From contig JAFAEM010000036.1 in assembly GCA_023424015.1 (NCBI GenBank), positions 48,735 through 112,734 on the forward strand: 64,000 bases of DNA. Reading direction: 5' to 3'. How positions within the stretch are numbered: the first letter of the stretch is position 1; each line of letters opens with the position of its first letter. The notes under the pieces were generated by a model, which saw only the letters and a list, made by a program, of their open reading frames with translations, had not been told where the DNA came from and made no database searches. Position numbers and translations under genes: made by a program. The DNA comes from Bacteroidota bacterium (GTDB lineage Bacteria > Bacteroidota > Bacteroidia > Chitinophagales > Chitinophagaceae). This document shows positions 43,844-53,663 of the stretch, piece after piece.

Positions 43844-46084
43844 TTATTTGCCGTTGTAATCAAATCGCAGTAACCTGCTGAGCAAACGAAAACTCTTTTC
43901 ATTGGCAGGTGAGTTTACCGAGTTGATAATATCTTTTTGTTCCCTTTTGCTCAGGTGAAAATTCAAGGCCGCTTTATTTTCTTCCTTGTCAGAGGCATAC
44001 TGGAATAGGACTTTATGAACGGTCCGTCCCGGGTGCTCGGCATAGTAACTTAGCATGTCATTTTGAAAATACTCCATCATTTTAAACCAGTTGTGCTGCA
44101 ATAACAGAAATGGTTTGGTGGCATGATCGGTTATATCATCCGACATATATGGGTATTCCCAACCTCCCGGGCTTCGGTCTCTTACCTGGATCAGCAATAC
44201 TCCGCTTGTGTTTTCTTTGATCCAGTCATCAAAAGCTTCGAGAAAACGCAGGGAAGTTTCCTGTCCGTAATTATCTCGCAAACCCGCGTCCATCACATCA
44301 ATAACCGGGTTGGAGGGTAACCATACATTGGGAAGCACGATCGGAAACGTAGCATTCATGCGCAAGGCAGTAAGGATCCGCAGGTTTTGAGCATCCTGGT
44401 TTTTGAAGAATGCTGAAAAATCAATTACGTCAGGATCCATCACCGGCAGACGGCTAGTATCCTGCCAACCCTGCATCATAAAGCTCACGGGTTGTGTACT
44501 TATGATGAGCTTGCGGCTATCCCTGGTCACAACGGAATTGTAGAACATCAGTGGAATATTAGCAGATTTTTCATCTTCCGCATAATCACCTATTTGTTTG
44601 TCGAGCAAACGCCTGGTATTGGTATTCAGTTTTTCTTCAAACGCATACCCGCGATCTTTTACATAAGTATATTGATCAACGCTGAATTTTTGCGCGGGTG
44701 CAATCAGGTCTCTTGCTACAAACGAAGAAAACACAGGATTCAACACATCCCCGGCGATGTCTTCTACATATTTGGTATCCTGGAGATCAATATTCCTTCC
44801 CTTAAGTTTTTGCAGGTATAATTCCCGGAAATAAGTGGCGCCGATCATTCCCCCAGAGGCGCCGTTGATCAGGAATATTTTATTCATGATAGTCCCATTG
44901 CTCAGACTATCCAGGTATTGCAACATACTAAATGTAAAGGTGGCGCTCCTGTGTCCACCGCCACTGGTGTTTAACAATACAAGCAATGGACGTGAACTAT
45001 CCTGTTTCTTTTTCCAGTTCTCCATGACATTGATCATATTCTGCCGATCAGCCTGCACTTTTTCAGGGGTGCAAAGTGCCATCAATCCTTCACGGGTGTA
45101 CTGCGGCCTTTCTTGTTTATTTTGGTAGTTGAGCCCATAAGCTTTGTTGCGCGGATCGATCCAGTCCTTCTGGTAAAAGAAGTTCAAAGCAAGCATCAAC
45201 ATCAACAAATAGGGAATACTCCAGCTTTGAAGGAAATAAGAAAATGCACCGGCTACCCCTATCAGGATGGAAAAAAATATCGTGATGCTGGCAGCCGCGG
45301 GTATCTGGAAAAATGGTGAGTCGAGGAAAAATCCAATCAGCACCAGGAACAGGAACGCTGCAAACACCGAAAGGATGGCTGCAAAGTGATGCCGCTTGAA
45401 AAGTGATTCTACAAACTGGGGTGTGTAGTGCCTCACATCCCGTACCGGCCGGAGGCGAAGCGGTGAATCAAAATACCACTCTACATGTATCAGGCTTTCG
45501 TTATAATAGACTTCCCGTGCCGGTTTCAATTGGGTAAGGTACTCACCGGGAACGCTGATCTCTGGCATCATTCGGCGCAGGATAGAACGGTCGGCACGAA
45601 AAAAATAAATAAAAGAAACTGTTAGGATCAGGATCAGCCCACTAAGAAAGCCGCCTGCTAAAAATAGGATCTCGACATTGCTGATCAATTCGCGGTAGCG
45701 GGTAAATTCATAAGCCCTGAAAAAATAAAAGAGGATAAAAAGCAGGGGTATGATGGCGTTGTTGATACAGTACTTGAGAAATGGATTCGTTGTAGCGGAA
45801 AGAAATTTGAAATGCTTGCTGAACAAAATAAAGGTGCTGATATTCCAGCTCATGATAAACATGCCGATCGATATGCCGACGATCGCTGCACTGATCGAAT
45901 TCACATTGTCGAGGAACTCCGGCGCCAGGAATAATGAGTCGGCGCCAAAGGTTTGCATAAAGCTGCCATTTACTACCGCAAACAGGATAAACCAAAATAG
46001 CAGCAAGACCTGGTATTTACGAAAATGCAGGAAAAGCAGCTGTATGGGAAACGAATAATAAAATCCTCTAAGCCATGCTTTCAT
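43844..46084 (-). CDS. Membrane-anchored patatin-like phospholipase
   Basis: A 746-residue protein joining a membrane part to a patatin hydrolase. Residues 1-300 contain six to eight hydrophobic helices (for example LLLFWFILFAVVNGSFMQ and FLVLIGFFLDSPFFQIPAAASITIFFSILIG). Residues 365-650 are the patatin domain: the oxyanion GGGHRSA near 370, the nucleophile serine near 409 in NGASGGMIGA, and the acid D in DAGLRDNYG near 597. It may hydrolyse phospholipids, with the membrane part placing it at the bilayer. The substrate is unknown. Confidence 0.85.
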   Translation of the reverse strand: MKAWLRGFYYSFPIQLLFLHFRKYQVLLLFWFILFAVVNGSFMQTFGADSLFLAPEFLDNVNSISAAIVGISIGMFIMSWNISTFILFSKHFKFLSATTNPFLKYCINNAIIPLLFILFYFFRAYEFTRYRELISNVEILFLAGGFLSGLILILTVSFIYFFRADRSILRRMMPEISVPGEYLTQLKPAREVYYNESLIHVEWYFDSPLRLRPVRDVRHYTPQFVESLFKRHHFAAILSVFAAFLFLVLIGFFLDSPFFQIPAAASITIFFSILIGVAGAFSYFLQSWSIPYLLMLMLALNFFYQKDWIDPRNKAYGLNYQNKQERPQYTREGLMALCTPEKVQADRQNMINVMENWKKKQDSSRPLLVLLNTSGGGHRSATFTFSMLQYLDSLSNGTIMNKIFLINGASGGMIGATYFRELYLQKLKGRNIDLQDTKYVEDIAGDVLNPVFSSFVARDLIAPAQKFSVDQYTYVKDRGYAFEEKLNTNTRRLLDKQIGDYAEDEKSANIPLMFYNSVVTRDSRKLIISTQPVSFMMQGWQDTSRLPVMDPDVIDFSAFFKNQDAQNLRILTALRMNATFPIVLPNVWLPSNPVIDVMDAGLRDNYGQETSLRFLEAFDDWIKENTSGVLLIQVRDRSPGGWEYPYMSDDITDHATKPFLLLQHNWFKMMEYFQNDMLSYYAEHPGRTVHKVLFQYASDKEENKAALNFHLSKREQKDIINSVNSPANEKSFRLLSRLLRFDYNGK

Positions 46085-46152
46085 GAAAACGGTAGCTGGT
46101 GATATTTAAAAATACTATTTAATGACAGCAATGCAAATTACCGACACTATTA

Positions 46153-47232
46153 TTAGTGATGAATGGACTTCCCGCTTCTTATGATATACAAAAACCAAAC
46201 AAATGACATCAATAGCAGCATGGCTACAAACTGATGTGATACACCGAGCCAAAGGAAACTGCGGGTATTGATAGAATGAAGAACGGTAAATACGCCAAGC
46301 GCTACCTGCAAGAGGACAAGCACTAGTGGCCAAAGACGTGTTTTACGGAAAACAGTCGAACCACTTGCTTTAAAAGCCTGCCAGGTCCAGGCAAGCACCA
46401 GGATGGTTAAGAGGTAAGCAATATTGCGATGAAGAAAGTGAATCATGATGGGATGGTCCGTCAGCTGGCTGATGCCACTAAAATGACGATCGCCAAAAGA
46501 ACTGGTATCGCCCGGCAACCAGTGTCCGTTCATCGAAGGCCAGGTTGGTGCCGCGGTAGCCGCTTTCAATCCCGCCATAAAAGCGCCATAAATAAGTTGT
46601 ACAACCAGCAGGGCGGTCAACCAGCCCATGAATTTTTTTAAAGGACTACTATAGGTAAGTTGGCGCTCCGGTATAAGTAATTCCAGGGCGAACCAAAGGG
46701 TGTATACCAGCAAACCAAGTGCGAGAATAAAATGAATTGCCAGTTTATAATGACTTACATAAACAAGTTCCGAATCTTCGAGACCGCTTTGCACCATGAT
46801 CCAGCCGACGAGCCCTTGTAATGCGCCAAGCAGAAAAAGGATGATCAACGGGCGGACCATTTCCTGTTTAAAGCGTCGCTGAACTAAAAAGATAATAAAG
46901 GGGATCAGGAAAACAACACCCAGCAACCTGGCCCATAGCCTGTGAAACCATTCCCAGAAGAATATGAATTTAAAATCTTCTAATGTGTAGTGAAAATTGA
47001 GGTATTTATATTGCGCAATTTGTTTATACTTTTCAAATGCAATATTCCAATCCTGTTCGTTCAATGGTGGCAGAGCGCCCATAATGGGTTTCCATTCCGT
47101 GATGGAAAGCCCCGACCCGGTAAGACGGGTGATCCCTCCCAGCAAAACCTGTATGATGATCATGGCCACACCTACCAATAGCCAGATGGCTACGGGCCGT
47201 GAAGAACGCGCAGGTTTCAAATCGGAGATCAT
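46153..47232 (-). CDS. ctaA: Heme A synthase (CtaA/COX15)
   Basis: A 359-residue inner-membrane enzyme that converts heme O to heme A for cytochrome aa3-type oxidases. It has eight hydrophobic segments and the paired heme-ligand histidines: EWFHRLWAR, HYKLAIHF, MIHFLHRNIAY, and GVSHQFVAM. N-terminal GGITRLTGSGLSITEWKPI is diagnostic. The COX genes are not in the window. Upstream, TACCTTTG at 47241-47248 with an 8-bp spacer to the ATG is a good promoter element. Confidence 0.95.
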   Translation of the reverse strand: MISDLKPARSSRPVAIWLLVGVAMIIIQVLLGGITRLTGSGLSITEWKPIMGALPPLNEQDWNIAFEKYKQIAQYKYLNFHYTLEDFKFIFFWEWFHRLWARLLGVVFLIPFIIFLVQRRFKQEMVRPLIILFLLGALQGLVGWIMVQSGLEDSELVYVSHYKLAIHFILALGLLVYTLWFALELLIPERQLTYSSPLKKFMGWLTALLVVQLIYGAFMAGLKAATAAPTWPSMNGHWLPGDTSSFGDRHFSGISQLTDHPIMIHFLHRNIAYLLTILVLAWTWQAFKASGSTVFRKTRLWPLVLVLLQVALGVFTVLHSINTRSFLWLGVSHQFVAMLLLMSFVWFLYIIRSGKSIHH

Positions 47233-47240
47233 AGCGGGGG

Positions 47241-47248
47241 CAAAGGTA
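47241..47248 (-). promoter_or_regulatory. -7 promoter element of ctaA
   Basis: On the minus strand TACCTTTG, full TAnnTTTG, eight bases before the ATG at 47230-47232. A -33 element at the standard distance was not found. Confidence 0.4.
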
Positions 47249-47369
47249 GGCCTGCAACAAATGAAAAGGATGATTTTTTGTGGATTAAATTTATGGAACT
47301 CGGTGTTCTATTACAAATACATCGATTATTTTCGTTTCACCTCGACAAATAGATTTATTTATATATCAG

Positions 47370-47987
47370 ATGCTGAAATCCCGGTACCAAAACACACTGA
47401 TCGAAGCTGGCTGCGATGAAGCGGGCAGGGGTTGTTTTGCCGGGCCTGTATTCGCAGCGGCCGTTATCCTGCCGAAAAAATTCCGACATCCCCTGCTCAA
47501 TGACTCCAAAAAACTTACCGCTGAGCAGCGCAATGAATTAAGACCACTCATTGAAGAAAAAGCGATTGCCTGGGCAGTAGCTTCTGTTGACAACGAGGAG
47601 ATCGATCATATTAATATTTTAAACGCGTCTTTCAAGGCGATGCACCTGGCGATTGCCAAATTGCAGGAATTACCGCAGCTTTTGTTGATAGATGGCAACC
47701 GTTTCAAATCCTACGAGTCGATCCCGCACCAATGCGTGATCCAGGGCGACGGCCTTTATGCCAGTATTGCAGCGGCCAGTGTACTTGCCAAAACATACAG
47801 GGATGAATATATGTGCCAGCTGCACAAGGAATTTCCTGTGTATCATTGGGTAAGTAATAAAGGTTATGGCACACCGGCACACCGGGCAGCGATCGCCGAA
47901 CACGGACTATGCAAATATCATCGCCGGAGTTTTAGGATGATGGATGCGCAACTTGAGCTTTTCGAAGAAGTGGGTTATCAAATTTAA
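47370..47987 (+). CDS. rnhB: Ribonuclease HII
   Basis: A 205-residue enzyme that removes RNA from RNA-DNA hybrids, including single ribonucleotides in DNA. Active-site residues are visible: D16-E17 in CDEAGRGCFAG, the aspartate in LLIDGNRF near 111, and the catalytic region AAASVLAKTYRDEYM. It ends with a KYHRRSFRMM motif. The gene is divergent from ctaA and convergent with the Sua5-type gene, 44 bp between stops. Confidence 0.95.
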   Translation: MLKSRYQNTLIEAGCDEAGRGCFAGPVFAAAVILPKKFRHPLLNDSKKLTAEQRNELRPLIEEKAIAWAVASVDNEEIDHINILNASFKAMHLAIAKLQELPQLLLIDGNRFKSYESIPHQCVIQGDGLYASIAAASVLAKTYRDEYMCQLHKEFPVYHWVSNKGYGTPAHRAAIAEHGLCKYHRRSFRMMDAQLELFEEVGYQI

Positions 47988-48031
47988 ACTGTAGTCATCC
48001 GGGAAATAGTCATGGTGACTTTCTGCAAAAC

Positions 48032-48637
48032 TTAATTCCATTTTCCCAAACCTTCCCGCAGTACAACGGGTTCAGGCCCGGTACAATCGAGAACTGTTGA
48101 AGGTATCGTGCCACCGATACCGCCATCGATCACAATGTCTACGTCACGCATAAAATTTTCATACATGATCTCGGGGTCCGTATAGTCTTCCACCATTTCA
48201 CCAGGAAGTGAAGCGCTGAGTATGGGCCGGCCCAATTCGTTGATGATGGCCTGCGCTATTTTATTATCAGGAATACGAAGCCCGATCGTATCCTTTTTAC
48301 TCTGTAGGATGCGGGGCACCATTTTACTTGCTGGCAGGATGAAGGTATAAGGTCCGGGGAGATATTCTTTCAACAGCCGGAAAGTGGAAGTGGATACCTG
48401 TTTAGAATATTCACTGAGGTGACTGAGGTCGGAACAAATAAATGACAACTGCGCTTTGCGGGGGTCTACATTTTTGATCCGGCAAATTCGTTCCACGGCT
48501 TTTTGCTGAAGTATATCACAGCCGAGGCCATAGATCGTGTCTGTGGGATAAATAATAACGCCGCCTTTTTCCAGCGCATCTACGACTGTTCTTATATGTC
48601 GTTGCTGGGGGTTTTCAGGATGAATACGAAGTAACAT
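48032..48637 (-). CDS. L-threonylcarbamoyladenylate synthase (Sua5/YciO family)
   Basis: A 201-residue protein of the YrdC/Sua5 family, the first enzyme for the t6A modification of tRNA. Motifs are GGVIIYPTDTIYGLGCDILQ, KAQLSFICSDLSHLSEYS, GPYTFILPA, and the C-terminal DCTGPEPVVLREGLGKW. Without the Sua5 C-terminal domain it may be a YciO paralogue rather than the essential TsaC. The ATG at 48637 is chosen; a TTG six bases upstream is the alternative. Confidence 0.85.
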   Translation of the reverse strand: MLLRIHPENPQQRHIRTVVDALEKGGVIIYPTDTIYGLGCDILQQKAVERICRIKNVDPRKAQLSFICSDLSHLSEYSKQVSTSTFRLLKEYLPGPYTFILPASKMVPRILQSKKDTIGLRIPDNKIAQAIINELGRPILSASLPGEMVEDYTDPEIMYENFMRDVDIVIDGGIGGTIPSTVLDCTGPEPVVLREGLGKWN

Positions 48638-48749
48638 AATCAATAATCTTTATCTGCAGGCCTGTTAAATCCCTATAAATCTACGGGTGTTTTTTTAAAA
48701 AGATTTAGCAGACGATATTCTGCTGTCAATTTGGATTTCCCCTTAATTT

Positions 48750-48757
48750 TAACTTTG
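48750..48757 (+). promoter_or_regulatory. -7 promoter element of the cupin gene
   Basis: TAACTTTG is a full TAnnTTTG match, 15 bp before the ATG at 48773. A TTTG at 48730-48733 sits closer than the usual -33 spacing, so the -33 assignment is weak. Confidence 0.35.
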
Positions 48758-48772
48758 ATAAAAATACTCGGT

Positions 48773-49666
48773 ATGCAGCTGAAGCCGGTTACTTCGGTCA
48801 ACTCGATCGAACCAGGTATATTCAAGAAAGAATTTTACCAACCGGGCATACCCATTGTAATCAAAGACCTGGCAAAACAATGGCCCGCATATACAAAATG
48901 GAACTGGGCATATTTCAAGCAGCTGGTAGGCGATAAAACAGTTCCGCTTTACAACAATATAAAAAGCGACGCTTATACTCCCATCAATAAGGCGGATGAC
49001 TATAAAACCTTCGGGGAGTATATTGACATGATCAGCCAGGGACCAGCGGGCTGGCGAATATTCCTGTTCAATATTTTTGATCACGCGCCACAGTTGATCA
49101 AAGACTTTACATGGCCCGAACACCTGATGAAAGGTTTTGTAAAAAAGTATCCTATGCTTTTTACAGGCGGCGCTTCCAGCATCACGCATATGCACTTCGA
49201 TATCGACCTATCTCATATACTGCATACGCAGTTTGGCGGCCGGAAGCGGGTGCTGATGTTTCCCTTCAGAGAGCAATATAAACTGTACCGCAAGCCATTT
49301 GAGGTTTTGAGCCTGGCTGATTTTTCAAACTATTACGAGCAAAATGGTTCACCGGATTATGAAAAATTTCCTGCGTTGAAACTGGCAGAGGGATTTGATT
49401 TTATCCTGGAGCCGGGTGATACTCTTTTTATGCCGGCGGGTTATTGGCACCATATGGAATATCTCGACAGCGGCTTTGCGATGAGCCTCCGGGCATTACA
49501 TCCCAGCCTGGGCAATAAATTAAAAGGTGCCTGGAATTTGTTTGGCATGCGGAGCATTGATACGGTCATGAAAAAGACAATGCCGCGTTGGTGGTATGAC
49601 CAGAAAATAAAGAAAATCTTCCGAAATGCCGGAAAGGAGATGAACAATAGTACACTGGTCGCTTAA
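48773..49666 (+). CDS. Cupin-like JmjC-domain protein
   Basis: A 297-residue cytoplasmic protein with a JmjC/cupin_8 fold, expected to be an Fe(II)/2-oxoglutarate oxygenase. It opens with FKKEFYQPGIPIVIKDLAKQWPAYTKW. The metal-binding HxD of THMHFDIDLSHILHTQFGG lies near residue 140, and the distal His in GDTLFMPAGYWHHMEY near 225. Such enzymes hydroxylate proteins or small molecules, and the target is unknown. The ATG at 48773 is chosen. It is convergent with the next gene. Confidence 0.85.
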   Translation: MQLKPVTSVNSIEPGIFKKEFYQPGIPIVIKDLAKQWPAYTKWNWAYFKQLVGDKTVPLYNNIKSDAYTPINKADDYKTFGEYIDMISQGPAGWRIFLFNIFDHAPQLIKDFTWPEHLMKGFVKKYPMLFTGGASSITHMHFDIDLSHILHTQFGGRKRVLMFPFREQYKLYRKPFEVLSLADFSNYYEQNGSPDYEKFPALKLAEGFDFILEPGDTLFMPAGYWHHMEYLDSGFAMSLRALHPSLGNKLKGAWNLFGMRSIDTVMKKTMPRWWYDQKIKKIFRNAGKEMNNSTLVA

Positions 49667-49681
49667 CAAATTCTCACGACA

Positions 49682-50923
49682 TTAAAAATGATAGTTCAGG
49701 TTAGCCGAATAAAATTGAGGTTTTAAATACGTTATAAACGATCCGAAACTGGCAGTAGCAGCGATCTCAAATTTATCGTTTAGGATAAAACCCGTCCGTG
49801 CATTCACTGCGAACCATGATTTTTTGAGATCGAGGTGTGGCGAACGTGTCAATAAGTAATTGGGATTGTTATAATATTTCTTATGCAGAATATTTTCGGG
49901 GTATGAAGAAAAATTGTATTGAAACCCAAGGCCCAGGTAAAGCTTTTGCTGCGGATGATTCACTACATTATACAATGCGGAAAGTGAAGGCGCTATCGAA
50001 GATATGCTGAGGTGATAACGAATGCTATCCGTAGCTGAGGGATTATTGTCGCCATGGTATTCAGTTTTGTACCAGGCCAACTCAAACCTTAGCTTCAAAC
50101 GCTGCATGTTGCGCCACATGGCAAAATCAAAGCCTCCCAAAAGCAACGGTTTCGTGCTGCTCGTATAATTCAGTGCAGTATTTTCATCGGGTTCACCCTG
50201 GTACTTCAGGGTAGAGTGCAACATACCCGCACCTACGAAAAATGACAGGGATTGTTTCTGCTTTTTCACCTTATAACTTGTGCTGCCATTACTTAAAGAG
50301 CTGTTCATCTTATCAATAACCTTCACGAGATCGTTTTCACTGTAATTGCTTGAAGCAAGCAAATTATCCAGCGATGTTGATGCGCTGCCGGCAGGCAACA
50401 TTGACTTCAACTGGTCGCGGAAGATATATTGCCTGGAAAGCCTCGAGTTGCGGTCAACCAGGAAGACCTTGTATTGCAATTCCTGGTAATCACCGCTGCC
50501 TTCTTTAATATAGAAATGCGGCTTTGTATCGGTAAACTGGTATAGGCTATAGTTGCCACTTACCAGTAACCTGAGGAAAACAGTATCTGTTACGATAGTA
50601 TCGGCAAAAGCCCTTTCGAGCTCAGCCATCTCTACCGGGCGAATGTCCTTTTTAATGATGGCAGTTATGTAACGATCCAATCCATGCACCTCAAACGATG
50701 CAAGATCTTTCACGGAATAAGTTACCGGGCTGCTATTGTCTGCTGTTTGAAATCTTATGGAACCAGGGTTCTTACGCCACTGACGATAATCGATCTGCCC
50801 TTCGATGGTTTTACCGTTTTGGGTGACTACCGAGCCGGGTTTAAAATTGGATTGCGCAAAACTACTGGTAATGCAAAAGCTGGCAAGCGCCACGCAAAAA
50901 AGTCGTAATGTTTTCACAAGCAT
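49682..50923 (-). CDS. Hypothetical outer-membrane beta-barrel protein
   Basis: A 413-residue exported protein I do not recognise by name. A signal peptide (MLVKTLRLFCVALASFCITSSFAQ) is followed by an N-terminal domain of about 170 residues with YSVKDLASFEVHGLDRYITA and SRQYIFRDQLKSMLP. The C-terminal 190 residues have alternating strands typical of porin-like barrels (SFFVGAGMLHSTLKY, LGLGFQYNFSSY) and end in NLNYHF, a typical barrel terminus. It lies downstream of korB in the same direction, but no functional link is evident. Confidence 0.7.
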   Translation of the reverse strand: MLVKTLRLFCVALASFCITSSFAQSNFKPGSVVTQNGKTIEGQIDYRQWRKNPGSIRFQTADNSSPVTYSVKDLASFEVHGLDRYITAIIKKDIRPVEMAELERAFADTIVTDTVFLRLLVSGNYSLYQFTDTKPHFYIKEGSGDYQELQYKVFLVDRNSRLSRQYIFRDQLKSMLPAGSASTSLDNLLASSNYSENDLVKVIDKMNSSLSNGSTSYKVKKQKQSLSFFVGAGMLHSTLKYQGEPDENTALNYTSSTKPLLLGGFDFAMWRNMQRLKLRFELAWYKTEYHGDNNPSATDSIRYHLSISSIAPSLSALYNVVNHPQQKLYLGLGFQYNFSSYPENILHKKYYNNPNYLLTRSPHLDLKKSWFAVNARTGFILNDKFEIAATASFGSFITYLKPQFYSANLNYHF

Positions 50924-51020
50924 GCAGATTGGTTGCGTCCAAAACTATATCTCAAGGTTTAGATTTCCAATAGATTAGTTATGTATAACATCCAATCTTC
51001 TGAAAGAAAAGGGGATCAGA

Positions 51021-52049
51021 TCAGGCGATTGTCCATACTTCCCTGCCCCTCAGCAGTTTATCAAGATCGGCAGGTTTGCTGGCGATAGCGTTTTCAAGCT
51101 GCATCTTCATCTGGTCTTCGTAACAGGGTCTGTCGTTTTGATAAAATACACCAAAAGGTCTTGGCAGGTGCCCTTCCATTTGGGGGTCATCGAAGATCCG
51201 AACCAGTATCTGGGCCTTGTAAATATCTTTTTCATCATGTACCCAGAGATCATCAGGGCTGTGGCCATTGTGCAGGTCCACCACCCTTGGCGTGAACCCA
51301 TCCAGCTTTATCCCTTTTTCACCAGCCGCGCCAAATACCAGCGGCTTACCTTGTTCCAGGAACAAGGTCTCCTGGGGTTTGCTGCTTTTTTCAGTGAATA
51401 TTTCAAATGCGCCATCATTAAAGATGTTACAGTTTTGATAGATTTCGAGGAATGATGAGCCTTTATGTTGATGAGTTCTCAGTAGCATCGCCTGCAGGTG
51501 TTTGGGATCGCGATCCATCGTACGGGCAACAAAACTTGCATCTGCACCCATCGCCAGCGCCAGCGGATTGAAGGGATGATCAATACTACCGTAAGGCGTG
51601 GATTTTGTGACCTTATTTTCCTCTGATGTTGGAGAATACTGACCTTTTGTCAACCCATAGATCTGGTTGTTGAAAACAAGAAGATTGACATCAAAATTCC
51701 GACGCAATAAATGAATGGTATGATTTCCACCAATACTCAGGCTATCGCCATCGCCGCTTACAATCCAGACACTCAGCTCGGGCCGGCTAGCTTTCAAACC
51801 TGATGCAATAGCGGTGGCACGTCCATGAATGGAATGCATGCCATAAGTATTCATATAATAGGGGAAGCGACTGCTACAGCCGATTCCGGAAACGATCACG
51901 ATATTTTCTCTGGGAATGCCGAGCGTAGGCATCACTTTTTGAACCTGTGCCAAAATAGAATAATCACCACAACCCGGGCACCAGCGCACTTCCTGGTCGG
52001 TGGCAAAATCTTTTGGTGTAAGAGCCGGGCCTGTCATCACTTCACTCAT
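51021..52049 (-). CDS. korB: 2-oxoacid:ferredoxin oxidoreductase subunit beta
   Basis: A 342-residue thiamine-diphosphate and [4Fe-4S]-cluster subunit of a 2-oxoacid ferredoxin oxidoreductase, probably for 2-oxoglutarate. Cysteines are in RWCPGCGDYS and GIGCSSRFP. The ThDP motif lies in VWIVSGDGDSLSIGGNH, with the following NNQIYGLTKGQYSPTS and PFNPLALAMGADASFVAR. The partner alpha/gamma gene korA, normally adjacent, is absent on both sides: a barrel protein gene downstream, and gnd divergent upstream. The ATG at 52049 is chosen over an in-frame start at 52100. Confidence 0.93.
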   Translation of the reverse strand: MSEVMTGPALTPKDFATDQEVRWCPGCGDYSILAQVQKVMPTLGIPRENIVIVSGIGCSSRFPYYMNTYGMHSIHGRATAIASGLKASRPELSVWIVSGDGDSLSIGGNHTIHLLRRNFDVNLLVFNNQIYGLTKGQYSPTSEENKVTKSTPYGSIDHPFNPLALAMGADASFVARTMDRDPKHLQAMLLRTHQHKGSSFLEIYQNCNIFNDGAFEIFTEKSSKPQETLFLEQGKPLVFGAAGEKGIKLDGFTPRVVDLHNGHSPDDLWVHDEKDIYKAQILVRIFDDPQMEGHLPRPFGVFYQNDRPCYEDQMKMQLENAIASKPADLDKLLRGREVWTIA

Positions 52050-52210
52050 AACGATAAAATATTGGAGCGTAAAATTAGTGAATATTGGCGTGCAATCCAC
52101 GTTGGAAGGACCGGCAGATAGCTATTTAGGAATTTGTTATCCTGCTGCCGGCGGTTTGTTAAAGTTCGCAATTGGAATTTGTACCTAACTTGCGTTCCAA
52201 ATTTGTATAT

Positions 52211-53617
52211 ATGGCTTCTTCCCAATATGATTTTGGTATGGTGGGCCTGGGCACTATGGGCCGCAACCTTTTACTCAATATTGCCGACCATGGGTATGCA
52301 GCCATTGGCTTTGATAAAGATCCTTCCAAAACCACGCTGCTGGAGGATTCTGCCACAGCGGGAACAAGCGTAAAGGGCGTGAACACCATAGAGGAGCTGG
52401 TATCACAACTAAAATCTCCCAGGAAAGTAATGATCCTGGTACCAGCCGGGCCCGCGGTTGATTCGGTGCTCAGTGATTTGCTTCCCCTGATGGATGAAGC
52501 TGATATTATTATTGACGGTGGCAATTCTCATTTCACTGATACTCTGCGCCGCATTCAGACAGTGGAAGCAAATAATATCCATTTTGTAGGTATGGGTGTG
52601 AGTGGTGGAGAGCAGGGAGCGAGAACGGGTCCGAGCATCATGCCTGGTGGCGATATAAAAGCCTGGGAGCACCTGAAGCCCATCCTTGAATCTGTGGCTG
52701 CAAAAGTGAACGGCGATCCCTGCGTGGCTTATATGGGCAAAAATGCCGCGGGGCATTATGTAAAAATGGTGCACAACGGAATTGAATATGCGATCATGCA
52801 AATGATCAGTGAAGTGTATGATTTTCTGAAACGGGGACTCGACTGCAGCCATGAAGAAATGGCCGGCATCTTTAAAAAATGGAACGAGGGAGAACTGCAA
52901 TCTTTCCTGGTGGAGATAACCGCTGCTATTTTGCCGAAAAAAGATGACAGGACCGGCAATGACCTGCTCGATATGATCCTCGACAAAGCAGGTTCCAAGG
53001 GTACAGGGAAATGGACATCACAGGAAGCCATGGACCTTCCTATCACTTTACCAACCATCGATATGGCAGTAGCAATGCGTGATCTATCCGGGTTGAAAAA
53101 TGAACGGGTCCAGGCCGCCACGCTTTTCAAACCAGGGGTAAAAAGCCTGGCGAAGCAAAAAGATAAGTTGATCGATCAATTACACAATGCGCTATACCTT
53201 TCTACCCTTCTTGCTTATGCGCAGGGCCTGGCCATGCTGGCGAAAGCATCTTCGGAAAGAAAGATGGATATACCGCTCGCTGATGTGGTGAAGATATGGA
53301 GAGGCGGATGCATCATCAGATCGGCTCAGCTTGAGATCTTCACTTCTGTATTTAAGAAAAAGCAGCTTTCTAATATTTTACTCGATAGAAAAATAGCCTC
53401 GATCGTTAAGAAGAAGCAACCTGCGCTTCGCAAGATCGTACAACAAAGTGCAGCCGCCCGGATACCTGCAGCGGGTTTGATGAGTGCCCTGGCTTATCTC
53501 GATGCCTACACAAGCGAGCGAATGGCAACTAACCTGATACAGGCACAAAGAGATTATTTTGGCGCACATACCTACCAGCGTATTGATGATGAAGGCAGTT
53601 TCCATACCGAATGGTAA
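52211..53617 (+). CDS. gnd: 6-phosphogluconate dehydrogenase, decarboxylating
   Basis: A 468-residue enzyme of the oxidative pentose phosphate pathway that converts 6-phosphogluconate to ribulose 5-phosphate, CO2 and NADPH. It has the NADP-binding GLGTMG at residues 12-17, GGNSHFTDT, GMGVSGGEQGARTGPSIMPGG, GHYVKMVHNGIEY, and a C-terminus with YQRIDDEGSFHTEW. Full length. It leads the gnd-zwf-pgl unit and is divergent from korB. The ATG at 52211 is chosen because it is 9 residues before the first strand. Confidence 0.97.
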   Translation: MASSQYDFGMVGLGTMGRNLLLNIADHGYAAIGFDKDPSKTTLLEDSATAGTSVKGVNTIEELVSQLKSPRKVMILVPAGPAVDSVLSDLLPLMDEADIIIDGGNSHFTDTLRRIQTVEANNIHFVGMGVSGGEQGARTGPSIMPGGDIKAWEHLKPILESVAAKVNGDPCVAYMGKNAAGHYVKMVHNGIEYAIMQMISEVYDFLKRGLDCSHEEMAGIFKKWNEGELQSFLVEITAAILPKKDDRTGNDLLDMILDKAGSKGTGKWTSQEAMDLPITLPTIDMAVAMRDLSGLKNERVQAATLFKPGVKSLAKQKDKLIDQLHNALYLSTLLAYAQGLAMLAKASSERKMDIPLADVVKIWRGGCIIRSAQLEIFTSVFKKKQLSNILLDRKIASIVKKKQPALRKIVQQSAAARIPAAGLMSALAYLDAYTSERMATNLIQAQRDYFGAHTYQRIDDEGSFHTEW

Positions 53618-53663
53618 ACGATAGCAGCTATTGTGAATGATGATGTTTAATATCTACTGACAA

